A DNA stretch of 64,000 nt from positions 1 to 64,000 of the forward strand of contig JAMYHX010000206.1 in assembly GCA_025529335.1 (NCBI GenBank), in the 5' to 3' direction. This DNA comes from Rhizopus sp. PT2906 (Eukaryota; Mucoromycota; Mucoromycetes; Mucorales; Rhizopodaceae). A model generated the notes under the pieces. The model was not told where the DNA came from. It saw nothing but the letters and a program-made list of their open reading frames with translations, and made no database searches. Below are positions 1 through 10,896 of this stretch, in pieces; the stretch's first letter is position 1, and each line of letters opens with the position of its first letter. The position numbers and the translations under genes are program-made.

Positions 1-30
1 TTTTTTTATTTATTTTTTTTTTTTTTTTTG

Positions 31-77
<47 letters not shown>

Positions 78-932
78 CAAAGGTTCCTCGGCAAGACCAT
101 ATTGATACTTGACTGTATGCATTCAAAAAAAGGAGAGGGAGAGGATTTATCCATTTTTAATGGCGAACCATTCTTTATGATCTGCCTTATTGACAAAGTG
201 GAGAATGATAACTTCTTCATTATATTGTGGATGAATGGAATGAGAATTAGGATTGTTGCTGATATCAATAATAGTTGCTAATAAAACATATATGAACAAT
301 CCCTTAGTGTACGGACAACAAAGGATATGAACAGTGAGGGGCAGGGAGTAAAACGGGCTCAAACAGTTCATCCTCAGGCGCCACCTTCTTCTTTGTCAAC
401 TTTATTATGACTAGATTTACTATACAACTTGAAGAATCAGGAATGTCCATGCTGTAACGGTATTTTGAGCTATTGCTCTGGTGCTCCTTTTTAAAAGCAA
501 CAATGTTGTCTACTGTTTCTTCTAGCCTTAAGCATACGCTCCAGAAAGGAATTTAATCATGGTTGTATGCAAAAAAAAATCACTTTACTAAAAGCCTCTT
601 CCAGTAAGGTAAGATAGTACTATCAATGCATCCGTGTCTTTATATTACTTTAAATAAAGTTTGATCATCACAAGGACATATTTGGGATTGATTAAAACAA
701 TGATTTTGTTGAACAAAGAAGAATTTGTAAATTGGCAGAAAGCTGAGTCTTAATAAATCAATCTCCGTCTATTTTTTCAAATGAGGCCAAGCTTACGTAA
801 TTAAAGGGCAAAGATCCAGGCCCAAGTTTTTATTAGTTATATAAAGTATTTACAAACTATGGAACAAAAAAATAGAGATGTACAAACACGCGCACACATA
901 CAGATATGCATAATTATGTATTAAATGCGGGG
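1..932. other. Gene-free stretch opening with a long T tract
   Basis: The first roughly 80 bases are almost pure T with one short GCAA break. The rest is AT-rich with only short overlapping open frames (77-371, minus strand) that match no family I know. A T tract on this strand could be the poly(A) end of a retroelement copy running off the left edge, but no coding domain supports that. No RNA gene or promoter was recognised apart from the 3' flank of the F-box gene that follows. Confidence 0.5.
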
Positions 933-1928
933 TTAAATAGAAGTGCTATAGTTGGATTTTTTGGTAGAAATGAGTGTTGATACAGTAGATTGAAGCATAT
1001 TCGAAACAGTCTTCAAGTCATTTGTCGTATGTTGTTGTAATAAAAATACTGCTCTTGTGAGATCCAAGAAGATTTCCATTTGAAATTCGATTTCTTCTAG
1101 TTGTAACAATTGCTGGTCATTATTATTGTTATTACCATTTAGCTTGACTCTTTTATGTTTATGGTCGTCTTTATGATATGAAAAGTAGTGTATTTGTTGT
1201 CTAATTAGGGTGTCCAAGTCTTGAACGGATAGCAAATCTGTTTGCACGAGTGTTCCAATAAAACGTACGAGTATACGAAAATGAGTGCGTAGTGAAAAGA
1301 CGAGAGTGGGTGAAATAGATAGGAACTTTTTACGTATAAACTGATGATATCGAGTTGAGGTAGTATGCAAATGTCGTTTGATATGGTTCATTAAAATTCT
1401 GTGATGTATTTTGCTAGTTATTTCTGTATCGTCAAATAGTGCAGTCAAGGTTGGATAGAGTGTGTTGAGAAACAAGGATATCAATTGTCCCATCTTTGTG
1501 GGCTGGAACTCCTTTGTATAAGGGATTATATCCAGCTCTGCATCCAAGAAAACATGATCTACAACAATTCCAAGCGTTTTATCAAGCAAAAAGTCTAGAC
1601 TGGGCTCCCAATTCTTAAGAGGTGATCGATCATATATTTCAACTGCCAATCGATTGGATACACTCTGAACTATGCTTGAATCGATTGTCGGATGGCAATG
1701 TTGTGTCAGGTATGCTAAGGCTCCATAGATTAAATGACTAAATCCATTCAGCTGCGGCTTACTTAGATCAATATGATATTTATGCCATATAATCCGGTGT
1801 CCTAGCTTTTTACAATGTTGTGAACTAGTCGATAAATACCAAAGGTCTGAAAAACTTAAATATTTGGAAATGTTTAATATCAAATCAAGTGGTAATTCTA
1901 ATAATTGTTTGTCTTTATGTTCTGTCAT
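933..1928 (-). CDS. F-box protein, 331 aa
   Basis: Single-exon frame from ATG at 1928. Residues about 10-50 read as an F-box: LELPLDLILNISKYLSFSDL, followed by LWYLSTSSQHCKKLG and a conserved Trp (IIWHKY). F-box proteins normally bind Skp1 and deliver substrates to an SCF ubiquitin ligase. The remaining 280 residues are helical and leucine-rich without clear LRR or WD repeats, so the substrate is unknown. An Asn/Asp run near residue 270 is low complexity. It lies head-to-tail behind the Zn2Cys6 factor on the same strand, with an A-rich leader just upstream. Fungal genomes hold many such divergent F-box genes; orthology to a named one cannot be given. Confidence 0.75.
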   Translation of the reverse strand: MTEHKDKQLLELPLDLILNISKYLSFSDLWYLSTSSQHCKKLGHRIIWHKYHIDLSKPQLNGFSHLIYGALAYLTQHCHPTIDSSIVQSVSNRLAVEIYDRSPLKNWEPSLDFLLDKTLGIVVDHVFLDAELDIIPYTKEFQPTKMGQLISLFLNTLYPTLTALFDDTEITSKIHHRILMNHIKRHLHTTSTRYHQFIRKKFLSISPTLVFSLRTHFRILVRFIGTLVQTDLLSVQDLDTLIRQQIHYFSYHKDDHKHKRVKLNGNNNNNDQQLLQLEEIEFQMEIFLDLTRAVFLLQQHTTNDLKTVSNMLQSTVSTLISTKKSNYSTSI

Positions 1929-2379
1929 TTTTTTAAAAAAAAAAAAAAGAGAGAGAAAGAGAAAGAGAAAGAAAAGGATAATAAAAAGGAAGCTGGAGAT
2001 TTTATATGTATTAAAAAAAAGATGAGTGTCCAGACCTTTTTTTTTTTCTTTCTTTCTTTGCCCTCACTCGTTCGTTCGTTCGCTCTCTATTTTTTTCATG
2101 AGGCAGGCTAAACTTTAATTGGGAGCTATTTTTGAATTTGAGCAAATAGGTTCCAGAACACAGCCTCTTCTCTCTTTGGGTCGCTTTTGGTTATTTTCTT
2201 TTGTTATTAAAGAAACGTTCTTTATTATTAATCGTTAGGATAGGTTATTAAAAAGAAAGGAATTAAGGTAATAGTAATATTATAATTAGTAGCTATAGTA
2301 ACAATATCCAAGGAAACATAAGTATCAATAGACAGTAAATAACAAACATTAAAATAGAAATATACAAGGGGAGGGGTTA
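1929..2379. other. Intergenic spacer with purine and pyrimidine tracts
   Basis: The region between the F-box gene and the transcription factor holds an A/GA-rich tract (about 1931-2000), a TTTC/TTCG-rich tract (about 2037-2090) and AT-rich sequence. It would serve as promoter of the F-box gene and 3' flank of the Zn2Cys6 gene. No further gene is seen. Confidence 0.5.
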
Positions 2380-4824
2380 TTAACAACCTGGACTAATTGA
2401 CATGTAATTAGTCGGTGATGGTATTGAAGAGGGGGATGTTTCAGTTGATGTCCTGCTCTTCGAAAGCGCATATTGAACATCTTGCTCCATCAAATGGATG
2501 AGGTTGCGTGATAGCTCAAAGTCATATATGTAGCTGATGGACGCTTTACTTATTTCAACGGATCGTAATAATCCTATCTTGCCTGTATCATAATAGATGT
2601 CGTCTGCCGTATAACTCAGTAGCTTTCTGTAAATGATATTTGCAAATAAGAACCCGATCAGAGGTATATGGCATCCTTCCTTTTGCTGAACCATGGTTTC
2701 AAATATCTGAGTAATGTTATTTGCCGCATTTAGACTAGTTTGTAAGTTTTGAATTGATATTGATGTGCATGGGACGCGATCCATGGGGACAAAGACTTGA
2801 CTGAGGATTATCTCATTGATACTGTGATGTAAACTCACAAGGTTTATGCAATATCGTGAAAATGATGGGAGATCAATACAGTATCGTCCACTTTCCTCTG
2901 TTTGACTGTTAGATGTATCAGAATGCACAGAGAGAGGCGAGTAGCATGAAGTTGATGCCATTTCCTTTTGCCATTCGGAAGGTAAATTCTGACGCAATGT
3001 TCTCAATGCATCCTGCATCTTTATCAAATCTTGCACAAGGGTTGTATCGGTTGCCTTATTTTGCTGATAGGCTACTAATCTAACCATTGATTCTTCACGA
3101 AGTATTTGTAAATGGATCAAATAAACCCAAGAGTTCCATACATAATACTCTACCATGGCTTGATCATGCTGTTGCGAGCTGGTATTACCTGTCGATTCGG
3201 GCTTTGGCAGAGGATCAGGAACCGGACAACTTGGTTTGCATTGACTTATTCCAGATGAAGAGTTGTTCTCTGCCCGCTGCAGTGTTCGATACCAGGCATT
3301 GCAATAGTATATGCACCAGATGAGCATCGCTTCATGTCGACTGAGCTGACGGTTGGGCTGGTAAAGCCCTAGTTCTTGCGCCATATTGAATGCAATCCAT
3401 TCATAGATATAAATAACTCCAGGAAATCCATTTTGGTAATTACAATAAGATAACAAGAACGCAGCCTGACAATGCTCCAGTGTTGGCTCGTCAAAACATT
3501 CGGATAACAGCTCGCGTCCACGAAGACAGTAAGCGACAGAGAGTGCTTTGCCCATATTGTATTGTGGCGCTTCAAATGAAGAGCGTTTGGTCCAGACGTG
3601 AAGTTGGAATGCATTTCGTGCAGCCATGGCACATATTGCGTACACGAGAACAGTGGCGGGTCGCTTGGTAGGATCAGAGCTTTTATAACGAGCTAGAAAC
3701 TCAGCCGTGTCAATGATAGGCAACCGTATGCTTGAACAACAGGGTGTCTGGCAGTAAAGCTCAACCAAGTTGTCAGTCAGTTCTTGAGAGATATCAATCG
3801 GGTAATCCTTAGGTAAAGCATGTGTTGGGTGAGACCATTGGCTCCAGATGGCAAAACCAGACGTTGTATGAATGGAGCTCGCATCATCCAATTCCAAATT
3901 TGAATCTATAACAGAGGATACATCGGTATTTCTGTTATCTTGCTTACTATTGGTATTATTGTTCTGATGCTTGTCTTTGGGAGAAATAAATAAGGAACGC
4001 TTAAACTGATCAACCAATGCAGAAAAATCATTAAACGAATTCACGTTACTCTCTACTGAAATCCCCTTTTGTGTCGCAGTAATCTTCCACGAGGTCTGTG
4101 CAGACTTGATTTTGAGTGAATTGTTGGCCTTGACTGAAAAATCTCGTGTCTTTTGTGCAAAATCCTTTGCCATACGATCAATGGAGTCCTGCCACTGATC
4201 CATGACCTTGTTCATCGTCGTCAGTACTTGGGATACATGGTTTGCCTTTGGCTCCGTCTTTTTATATCCGCATTCAAAATCATTGGCTTCACATCGTGTA
4301 CATCGAGGTAAAAGCAAATCACATTGTTGTAAGTCCTTAAAACACTTGGTGCAGGGATATACTGAAAAATTACTTGTTGATGCCACCTTGGCACCTCGTC
4401 GTATTTTAATCCTTGGTCGATCTTCTTCCTCAGAATAAACAGAAAAGACACTACTGCCGCTGCTAGAATATGCAGGAGAGCCAATATCATTCTGTGCAGA
4501 CTGGATATTGAATAAAGGCGCCATTTCCCCTGCTTTGATCCTGTCACCAAATTTCTTAATTCGGTCACCGAGTGTCTCTGTTGCCTTTTGTAGTTTTTTA
4601 AGTGTCGGTGCGGCTTCGGGGTAAACACAGGTGATACCTCGACGAGCGCAACGTGAACAGGAAGGTTTATTTTTATCGCAGGCATGTCTAAAAGTTGCAA
4701 TTAGTTCATCATCTCATTTATATGTACACGCTGCTCATTTATATTATCGCGTGTACCTGAATCCACGACATCGAAAACAGGCAGCACCTTGATTCTGCTT
4801 GTCTATTTTTGCGGAATCAGACAT
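2380..4824 (-). CDS. Fungal transcription factor with two Zn2Cys6 clusters
   Basis: Exons 4824-4757 and 4687-2380 with a 69 bp GT-AG intron; 791 aa. The first exon is needed to complete an N-terminal Zn2Cys6 cluster: Cys 16, 19, 26, 33, 36 and 43 (CX2CX6CX6CX2CX6C). A second full cluster with the same spacing follows at Cys 135, 138, 145, 152, 155 and 162. Known family members normally carry one cluster, bind DNA as dimers and have a middle homology region; the part from about residue 300 (SSIRLPIIDTAEFL onwards) looks like that fungal-specific regulatory domain. A Ser-rich acidic linker separates the clusters. Target genes cannot be read from sequence. Starting at the downstream Met (4524) would lose the first cluster, so I prefer 4824. 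Confidence 0.88.
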
Positions 4825-7800
4825 TGATTGTCCCCTTTTGAAAAGAAAAAAACCTAGTTAAAGAAAAAAAAAAAGAGAGAAAGAGAGAGAGAGACAAGAC
4901 TGGTCAAAGAAAGAGAGAAAAAGAGAAAAAACTGGGAATCAATTTAATAATCTCATGTTTTATTGTCGCCACTTTAGTTTCACAGCGAATAGTCAGATTC
5001 GGAAGATCGATTTTCCATAGTGCTCTCTTTTTTTATTGTAGCAAAAAAAAAAAGAAACAAAAGAAATAGAAGAGATACTTGTCTTTTTATAATAGATTCA
5101 TAAGTGAAAGAAGTGGGATGTAAGGATAAATATTAAACAATTGAATATTAACCAATTAAAAACATGTGTCGCTTATTCTTTTTCAGGCATTGTTGAATAA
5201 CAGTTTTTTTTTATTAAAGCACAGAGGAAGGGTATATCAAGAAGCGGGTGTTTTGTAAACTATCTTAAATAAGGACATTTACTTTGTCTGTGTCCATATT
5301 TACCACACCAAGAACTAATATATAGATTAATCAACTATTTTGCTTCTTGATGACCTTTTATACCATTGACCGTGCGTTAGATCTAAAGGTTTTAAGCCAT
5401 GATTGACTAATTGTGTATGTATCACCATTTGATTGTTGACAAGAGATGAATTCATTTCAGGGGTAGTAATATGATTTTTAAAAGTGTGAATGCAGTAAAG
5501 AAAATCTATAAGAAAAGAAGAAAAGAAGTAATAACTGTAATGTTTATATATAATATAAGGAATTGTTTTTTTTTTTGAAAGGTGACTTTAGCATGTTGAC
5601 ACATTCTGTTTTCAACTTGTGTGAGTTTGTGTGCATCTATTCGTGTTTTGTTTGCAACGCAATAACAATGGTTGAAGTCTGGAAAAAAAAAGCATTTGGG
5701 TAACTGTAAAGCATGTCATACAGTGTTGCTCATTAGCATGTCTTCTTTTATACTCGTAAAGGACTTTTGGATTTTCTAATCATCAAAATATTATAAATGA
5801 ATGCTCATTTTTATAAAGAAGAAAGGGAAAGAAAAGAATAGAAGCCCTTCAAGTAATCAAGAGCACGGCTAATGACGAGTTATTATCGTTTTGTGCTATG
5901 GGAAATTTGTTCATGTATCAAAATTGAAACACAAGGGAGTAAATTAAGGTTAAGTATTAATGCTTTATCCCTTGGACTGGAAAAAAAAAAGGATTAAACT
6001 CAGGTGGATTCACCTGAAAAGAGGGAGTTCGTTACTGACATTCTAGAAACATACACTTTATATATACGGAATGAATAAAAAATAAGGCACACTTACTCAT
6101 ATGCATGTATTATGCATGCTCAAATGTCCATATATCCTATCGCTGTGTATGTGTGTGTGTGTGTGTGTGTGTATGGGAATATACTATAAAAAGCCTTTGG
6201 GCGCAAAAAAAACCCATCTCGGTACTACTTTTATGTCTTTTTGACATTCCCGGTAATTAAGTTTCCAGAATTATATGAATTGTAGATCTGGAAGATAGGA
6301 AAATCCCGTCCTTACTTTCTTATACTACACTGAATCAAAAGAGAGCAAAAAAAAAAGGACAGACAAAATGATTTATATCTTCCTTGCTTTTGTTTGAAAA
6401 CGTCAAGAAGAGCATGATCCATTTGTTACTCATTTTTTCATATGAAGTGTCAAGATAAAACTAGACTCTCTGGGAAGTTTACCATGTAGTCATTTTAATG
6501 ACAATAAGAACATTTCTTCTATTTCTTTTAATACTCTATGAATACTTTTAAACTAACCCTTTTATTCTTTTTCCTTTCCTTGCTATCCATAATTTAAGTG
6601 TAAGGGTAATTGGGTACTTGAAAGCCTATTCAGACAAATACACCTTTGATTATGCAAGATAAGGTTGCCCTGCATCGAATGTTGCTCAAAAACATCAGCC
6701 CATAACTTTTTTTATCTACACAATAGACAGTCAGTTCGATTACATAGACAAGGTGCCATTGACAAACAGTACACAAGATTTTACTTAGTGTTCATGTTGT
6801 GCTGCATGCATATAAAAAAGCAGGGGAATGAATGTATGCACTGTTAACATATTTCTTTCTAGTATAGCCTTTTTTTTTATGGGAATGTCACTTTTATATT
6901 TGCATTTTTCTACTTGAAATGGAACAAATGTGCATGAAATTGAGTAAAAAAAAAAAAAAAAAAAAAAAAAGTTCTCTATCATGTATAAAACATGAATTTA
7001 GTCCTAAAGTTACGATTTTGTAAATTAGAATTGGTCTATTTATTGTTAGCTGATGTATTATAGAGCCTAGTAGCATATCACTTAAGATGTTAAGGGTATA
7101 TCCCAAACAAAAAAAGTGAGGAATCATAATGTAAAGTTATCGAAATAAATATGATATATCCCCTTGTCTATTTCTTGAGTTCCCTATATTATTGTCGCAT
7201 TTGGCAAAAAATAATTAGCCACTTTTTGTCCTTGTCGATACATTAGTATATATGTCTTAAAGGATGGCTTGGGTATAAAAGAAGTGATTGCTCTTATAAA
7301 AAGTATAATCGTTTGTCGATTGTACTGCGACTAGAACCTTTTGTATTTCTCATATATGTTTAGCGCGTAAAATGCATAGTCTCTTCAAATTAGTCATGTA
7401 AATTAAAGAGAATTTAAAGGGCTGGGAATTACTTGACATGAGCATCTCATTCTCACTTTCATGAAATACATGATCCTGAGTAAAAAACCACCGAGAACAT
7501 ATGAATTTCTTTTTTTAAATAAAAGACTCTTTACATTTACTTTCTCTCACCCGTTGTAAAAGCATTCATAATGAACGGCCTGAAGCCATGAATGTTACTG
7601 ATGTAATCAGGGAAAAAGCACACAGAGCTATCATAATCATGTCTATATGGGTTTGCTGATTATTGTTTTTGTCAATTGATAAAATAGGTGAAATACATTG
7701 TCATAATGAAAACAAAAGAAATATAAAAGATCGCTCTAGACTTTAAGCCAATAAATACTCGACCTATAGTTCCAATTTTGATCGATATGCCCTTGTTGCC

Positions 7801-9264
7801 GTACTTGGGAAACTGCTCTAAAAAAAGGTACAACAGATTAAAAGTGGAAATGCGATCGTCTCTTGATACTTTTATATTTTCAAATTCCGACGACGTTGAT
7901 CTAGAAGGTTTGTACTCTGTCCATAATGAGGTACATTAGCTCTTTTTGATGACAGTAATTATGAGCCACGGGGTACATAAGATTCAAAAATAAGCTCATA
8001 TAATATTCTTTAATACATAAGCTTCACATAATCAAATGCTTTTGATCATTCTGTTACCCGTTCTTTATTTTTTAACAGGTATCTATTTTCTCTCTGAGGA
8101 TTTATGCGTAGTCAAAACTACTGTTGGGCTTATAAAAAGCTCTAAACCTTATTGACTTGTTAATTACTAAGAAAAATAACTCTAATAAAAAAGGAAACCA
8201 AGGTTTGCCAGTAAAGACGCTTATTCTATATTATGTGTAATATCAAATATGAGTGGGAACATCAGCCCATGTCTTTCCTAAGCTTTCATTTTTCATGAGA
8301 TTTAGCGTCATGAACTAAGACCGTTTTATAAATAACTGTTTCCCCATATAGTTTAAACTAGAGTATATTATATATAAATGGGCAAACGGGCTATGCATTA
8401 AAAGGTAAAGTGTTATCTTTTCTATTCTTTGTTAAAGCGGTTGTTACTGTACCTAAATATGCATTTTAACGAATGTCGATCTCTTTATGTTCTATTGTTA
8501 GTTTGATATAGTTTCATTATTACCTCAGTCTTTTAAAGATCATTAGTGGTGATAAGTGATGTAATTTCCCTTAATGGACTATGACAGGTAACACACACAA
8601 GCACATTAGCTGGTTACTGCATAAACCAGTTTACCATAACCGTAAATGTTTTTATTTCTCTCCTTTTTTATTTTTAGCCTCAAAACTGTGTGTTTCACTT
8701 AATTAAAGTGAACTCATAAGACACAACATTTTCTATAAAAAGATTTTATTTTCTTTACAAAAGTGATTTCGTTTTTTAGTTTACTTTTTTTAAACACAGC
8801 ATAAAGTCGTAGATCCTCTTGGCGATCCTTTCTTATTGGCTGGCGATAAGTCTAGAAGAAAATGCTATCCGTGGTTTCTTAACGATAATGTAAAGGAAAT
8901 GACTAACACTTAAGAATCTTTCTTGTTTGATCAAATATGCAGGATACTTTCGCCTAACTTTTGCCCAAAAAGCCAGTATCTTGGCTACAGTGATCATCAA
9001 AAGGTGGGGCTCCGATATTTTAGCTTGATTTTTAGCTTAAAATTCTAAAGGTTGACATCATTAAGGGCTTAGTGACGAGTAGTAGTCTGTAAATTTAATT
9101 GAGCTTCTAAAATTGAAATGAGCCATAACAAAGAGATTTTCTACTAAAAATAAAAACAAGTTCGAGCCATTTATGACCACAGCCTATAAACCAAAATAGA
9201 TATAAATACCCCCCTCCATCATTTTCTTTTTTTCTTCATTCAAATCACCTCCATCTTATTAAAT
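4825..9264. other. 4.4 kb gene-free region
   Basis: No open frame here resembles a gene; the longest are about 60-77 codons and are low in complexity. It contains a (GT)n microsatellite near 6147-6173, homopolymer runs (A at about 6947-6970) and AT-rich DNA. The left end includes the promoter of the Zn2Cys6 gene. The right end carries the promoter of the GPI protein, with TATAAATA at 9201-9208. It could hold long non-coding RNA or distal control sites, but nothing in the sequence proves this. Confidence 0.6.
9201..9208 (+). promoter_or_regulatory. TATA box of the KNH-like GPI protein gene
   Basis: TATAAATA lies 57 bp upstream of the ATG at 9265. It is followed by a CT-rich stretch (about 9210-9260) typical of strongly transcribed fungal genes. 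Inferred from position and motif only. Confidence 0.6.
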
Positions 9265-10764
9265 ATGAAGACATCTTTCCTCGCTATCCTTGTTGCCGCT
9301 GCTGCTCTCATCGAAGCTGCCCCTCAAGCCGCCCCTCCTTCTGGCTCTTCTTCTGCTGCTAGTGCTTCTCCTAGTACTGCTGCTGCCGCTGGCTCTGGTA
9401 GCGCTGGTGGTGCTAGTGGTGCTGGCCCCGTTTCTATCACTTCACCTCTTCAAGGTACCACTTGGCAGATTGGTTCCAAGGAAACTGTCACATGGCAAAA
9501 TGTTCAACAAAACGTCGATAAGTTGCTCATCAACTTGATGAAAGGTGACCCTAATGCTCTTCAACTCGTCCAAACTTTGGCTGAAAATGTCGATGCTTCC
9601 AAGGGTTCTACACAAGTCGAAGTTCCCAAGAACGCCACAGCTGGAAGCGACTATTCTTTGGCTGTCGGTAAGGATTCTAGTCAAATGGCTTACATTGGTG
9701 GTTTGGTTCTTTCAAGCGATGGTGGTAGCAACTCTACTGCTTCTGGTGCTTCTGCTAGCTCTGGTACAACATCTAATGCTGCAGCTTCTACATCTGACGA
9801 CTCTGAAGATGCTGCTGGTGACGACAGTGCCGATGCTGATGGTTCCGACGACAGCGCTGATGCTACTGGTGATGACAGTGACGCCGATAACACAACTGGC
9901 TCTGATGATAGCGCCACTGCTGATAACACAACTGGCTCCGATGGTAGTGACAGCACTGATGCCTCTACCGGCTCTGATCAATCTGGCGCAGACGACACAA
10001 CTGGCTCTGCCGATTCTACCGGTGACGACGGCTCTGAAGACTCCTCTGACTCCACTTCTGCCAGTTCTGCTTCTGCCTCTGCCGCTCCATCCTCTGCCTC
10101 TGCCACCCCATCTTCTGCTTCTGCTCCCGTAAAGAGAGGTACAAAATCTGATTCAGGTGCTAGTGACTCTGCATCTGGCTCTGGTTCATCTGGCGAATCC
10201 GCTTCTGACTCTACATCTGGTGCTGGTGCTTCTGGTGCTGGTGCTTCTGGTACTGGTGCTTCTGGTAGTGGTGCTTCTGACTCTAGCGCTTCTGGTTCTA
10301 GCGCTTCTGGCTCTGACTCTGGATCTGGTGCTGGTGCCGATACTGGTGCTGGTGCTGGTGCTTCTGGTGCTTCAGCTTCTGCCGGATCTCCTTCTGCATC
10401 TGGTGCTGGTGCTGGTGCTTCTAGTGTTCCTTCTGCTGCCGGTGCTGCTGCCTCCGGTAATGCTGCCTCTGGTTCTGGTGCTTCTGCCGCCCCATCTGCT
10501 GCTGGCGCCGCTGCTTCTGGAGCATCATCTTCTAGCGCTGGCCTTGGTGGTCTTGCCGCTTCTGCTGCCTCAACTGGTGTTGCCTCTTCTCCTACCGGTC
10601 TTTCATCCTCTGGCTCTGCTTCTAGCGGTTCAAACGCCAGTGGTTCTAGCCCCAGCGCTTCTGGATCTTCCGCTACTTCCCCTACCTCAGGCAGTGGTCG
10701 CAACATGGTCTCTGCTGTTGCCTTGGCCATTCCTGCTGCCCTTTTGGCCATGACCGGTTTCTAA
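9265..10764 (+). CDS. Ser/Ala-rich KNH-like GPI-anchored wall protein, 499 aa
   Basis: Starts with a clear signal peptide (MKTSFLAILVAAAALIEA). Residues about 55-150 match the Kre9/Knh1-like N-terminal domain of Ser/Thr-rich GPI proteins (VSITSPLQGTTWQIGSKETV, later VPKNATAGSDYSLAV). A long repetitive tail follows, first Asp/Ser/Thr-rich (about 170-265), then Ser/Ala/Gly-rich, and is expected to be heavily O-mannosylated. The last about 20 residues are hydrophobic (AVALAIPAALLAMTGF) after a small-residue stretch, a typical GPI attachment signal. A Lys-Arg at 290-291 is a possible Kex2 site that would split the acidic half from the Ser/Ala half. Codons are strongly biased to GCT/TCT, and a TATA box and AATAAA (10824-10829) flank the gene, all suggesting high expression at the cell surface. 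Confidence 0.85.
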   Translation: MKTSFLAILVAAAALIEAAPQAAPPSGSSSAASASPSTAAAAGSGSAGGASGAGPVSITSPLQGTTWQIGSKETVTWQNVQQNVDKLLINLMKGDPNALQLVQTLAENVDASKGSTQVEVPKNATAGSDYSLAVGKDSSQMAYIGGLVLSSDGGSNSTASGASASSGTTSNAAASTSDDSEDAAGDDSADADGSDDSADATGDDSDADNTTGSDDSATADNTTGSDGSDSTDASTGSDQSGADDTTGSADSTGDDGSEDSSDSTSASSASASAAPSSASATPSSASAPVKRGTKSDSGASDSASGSGSSGESASDSTSGAGASGAGASGTGASGSGASDSSASGSSASGSDSGSGAGADTGAGAGASGASASAGSPSASGAGAGASSVPSAAGAAASGNAASGSGASAAPSAAGAAASGASSSSAGLGGLAASAASTGVASSPTGLSSSGSASSGSNASGSSPSASGSSATSPTSGSGRNMVSAVALAIPAALLAMTGF

Positions 10765-10823
10765 ATTGATGTATAGACCATATTTATTTTTTATTTTTTA
10801 GCTTTTTGTATATTTTATCTTTC

Positions 10824-10829
10824 AATAAA
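10824..10829 (+). terminator. Poly(A) signal after the GPI protein gene
   Basis: AATAAA about 60 bp after the stop codon, in the 132 bp spacer between this gene and the convergent RasGEF gene. Confidence 0.5.
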
Positions 10830-10896
10830 TTCAATGAAACAATTACTTTATAAAACATATTTACACGAGTAAAATGACTTTTTATTCAAAAAGTAT

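Noticed and set aside
6147..6173. GT repeat as possible telomere or centromere element
   Set aside because: An ordinary dinucleotide microsatellite; no TTAGGG-type repeats are present.
9978..10751. 257-codon frame antisense to the GPI protein
   Set aside because: It is the mirror of GCT/TCT-rich repeats; composition (Ala/Pro/Glu) follows from the sense strand, and the sense frame has signal peptide, domain and GPI signal.
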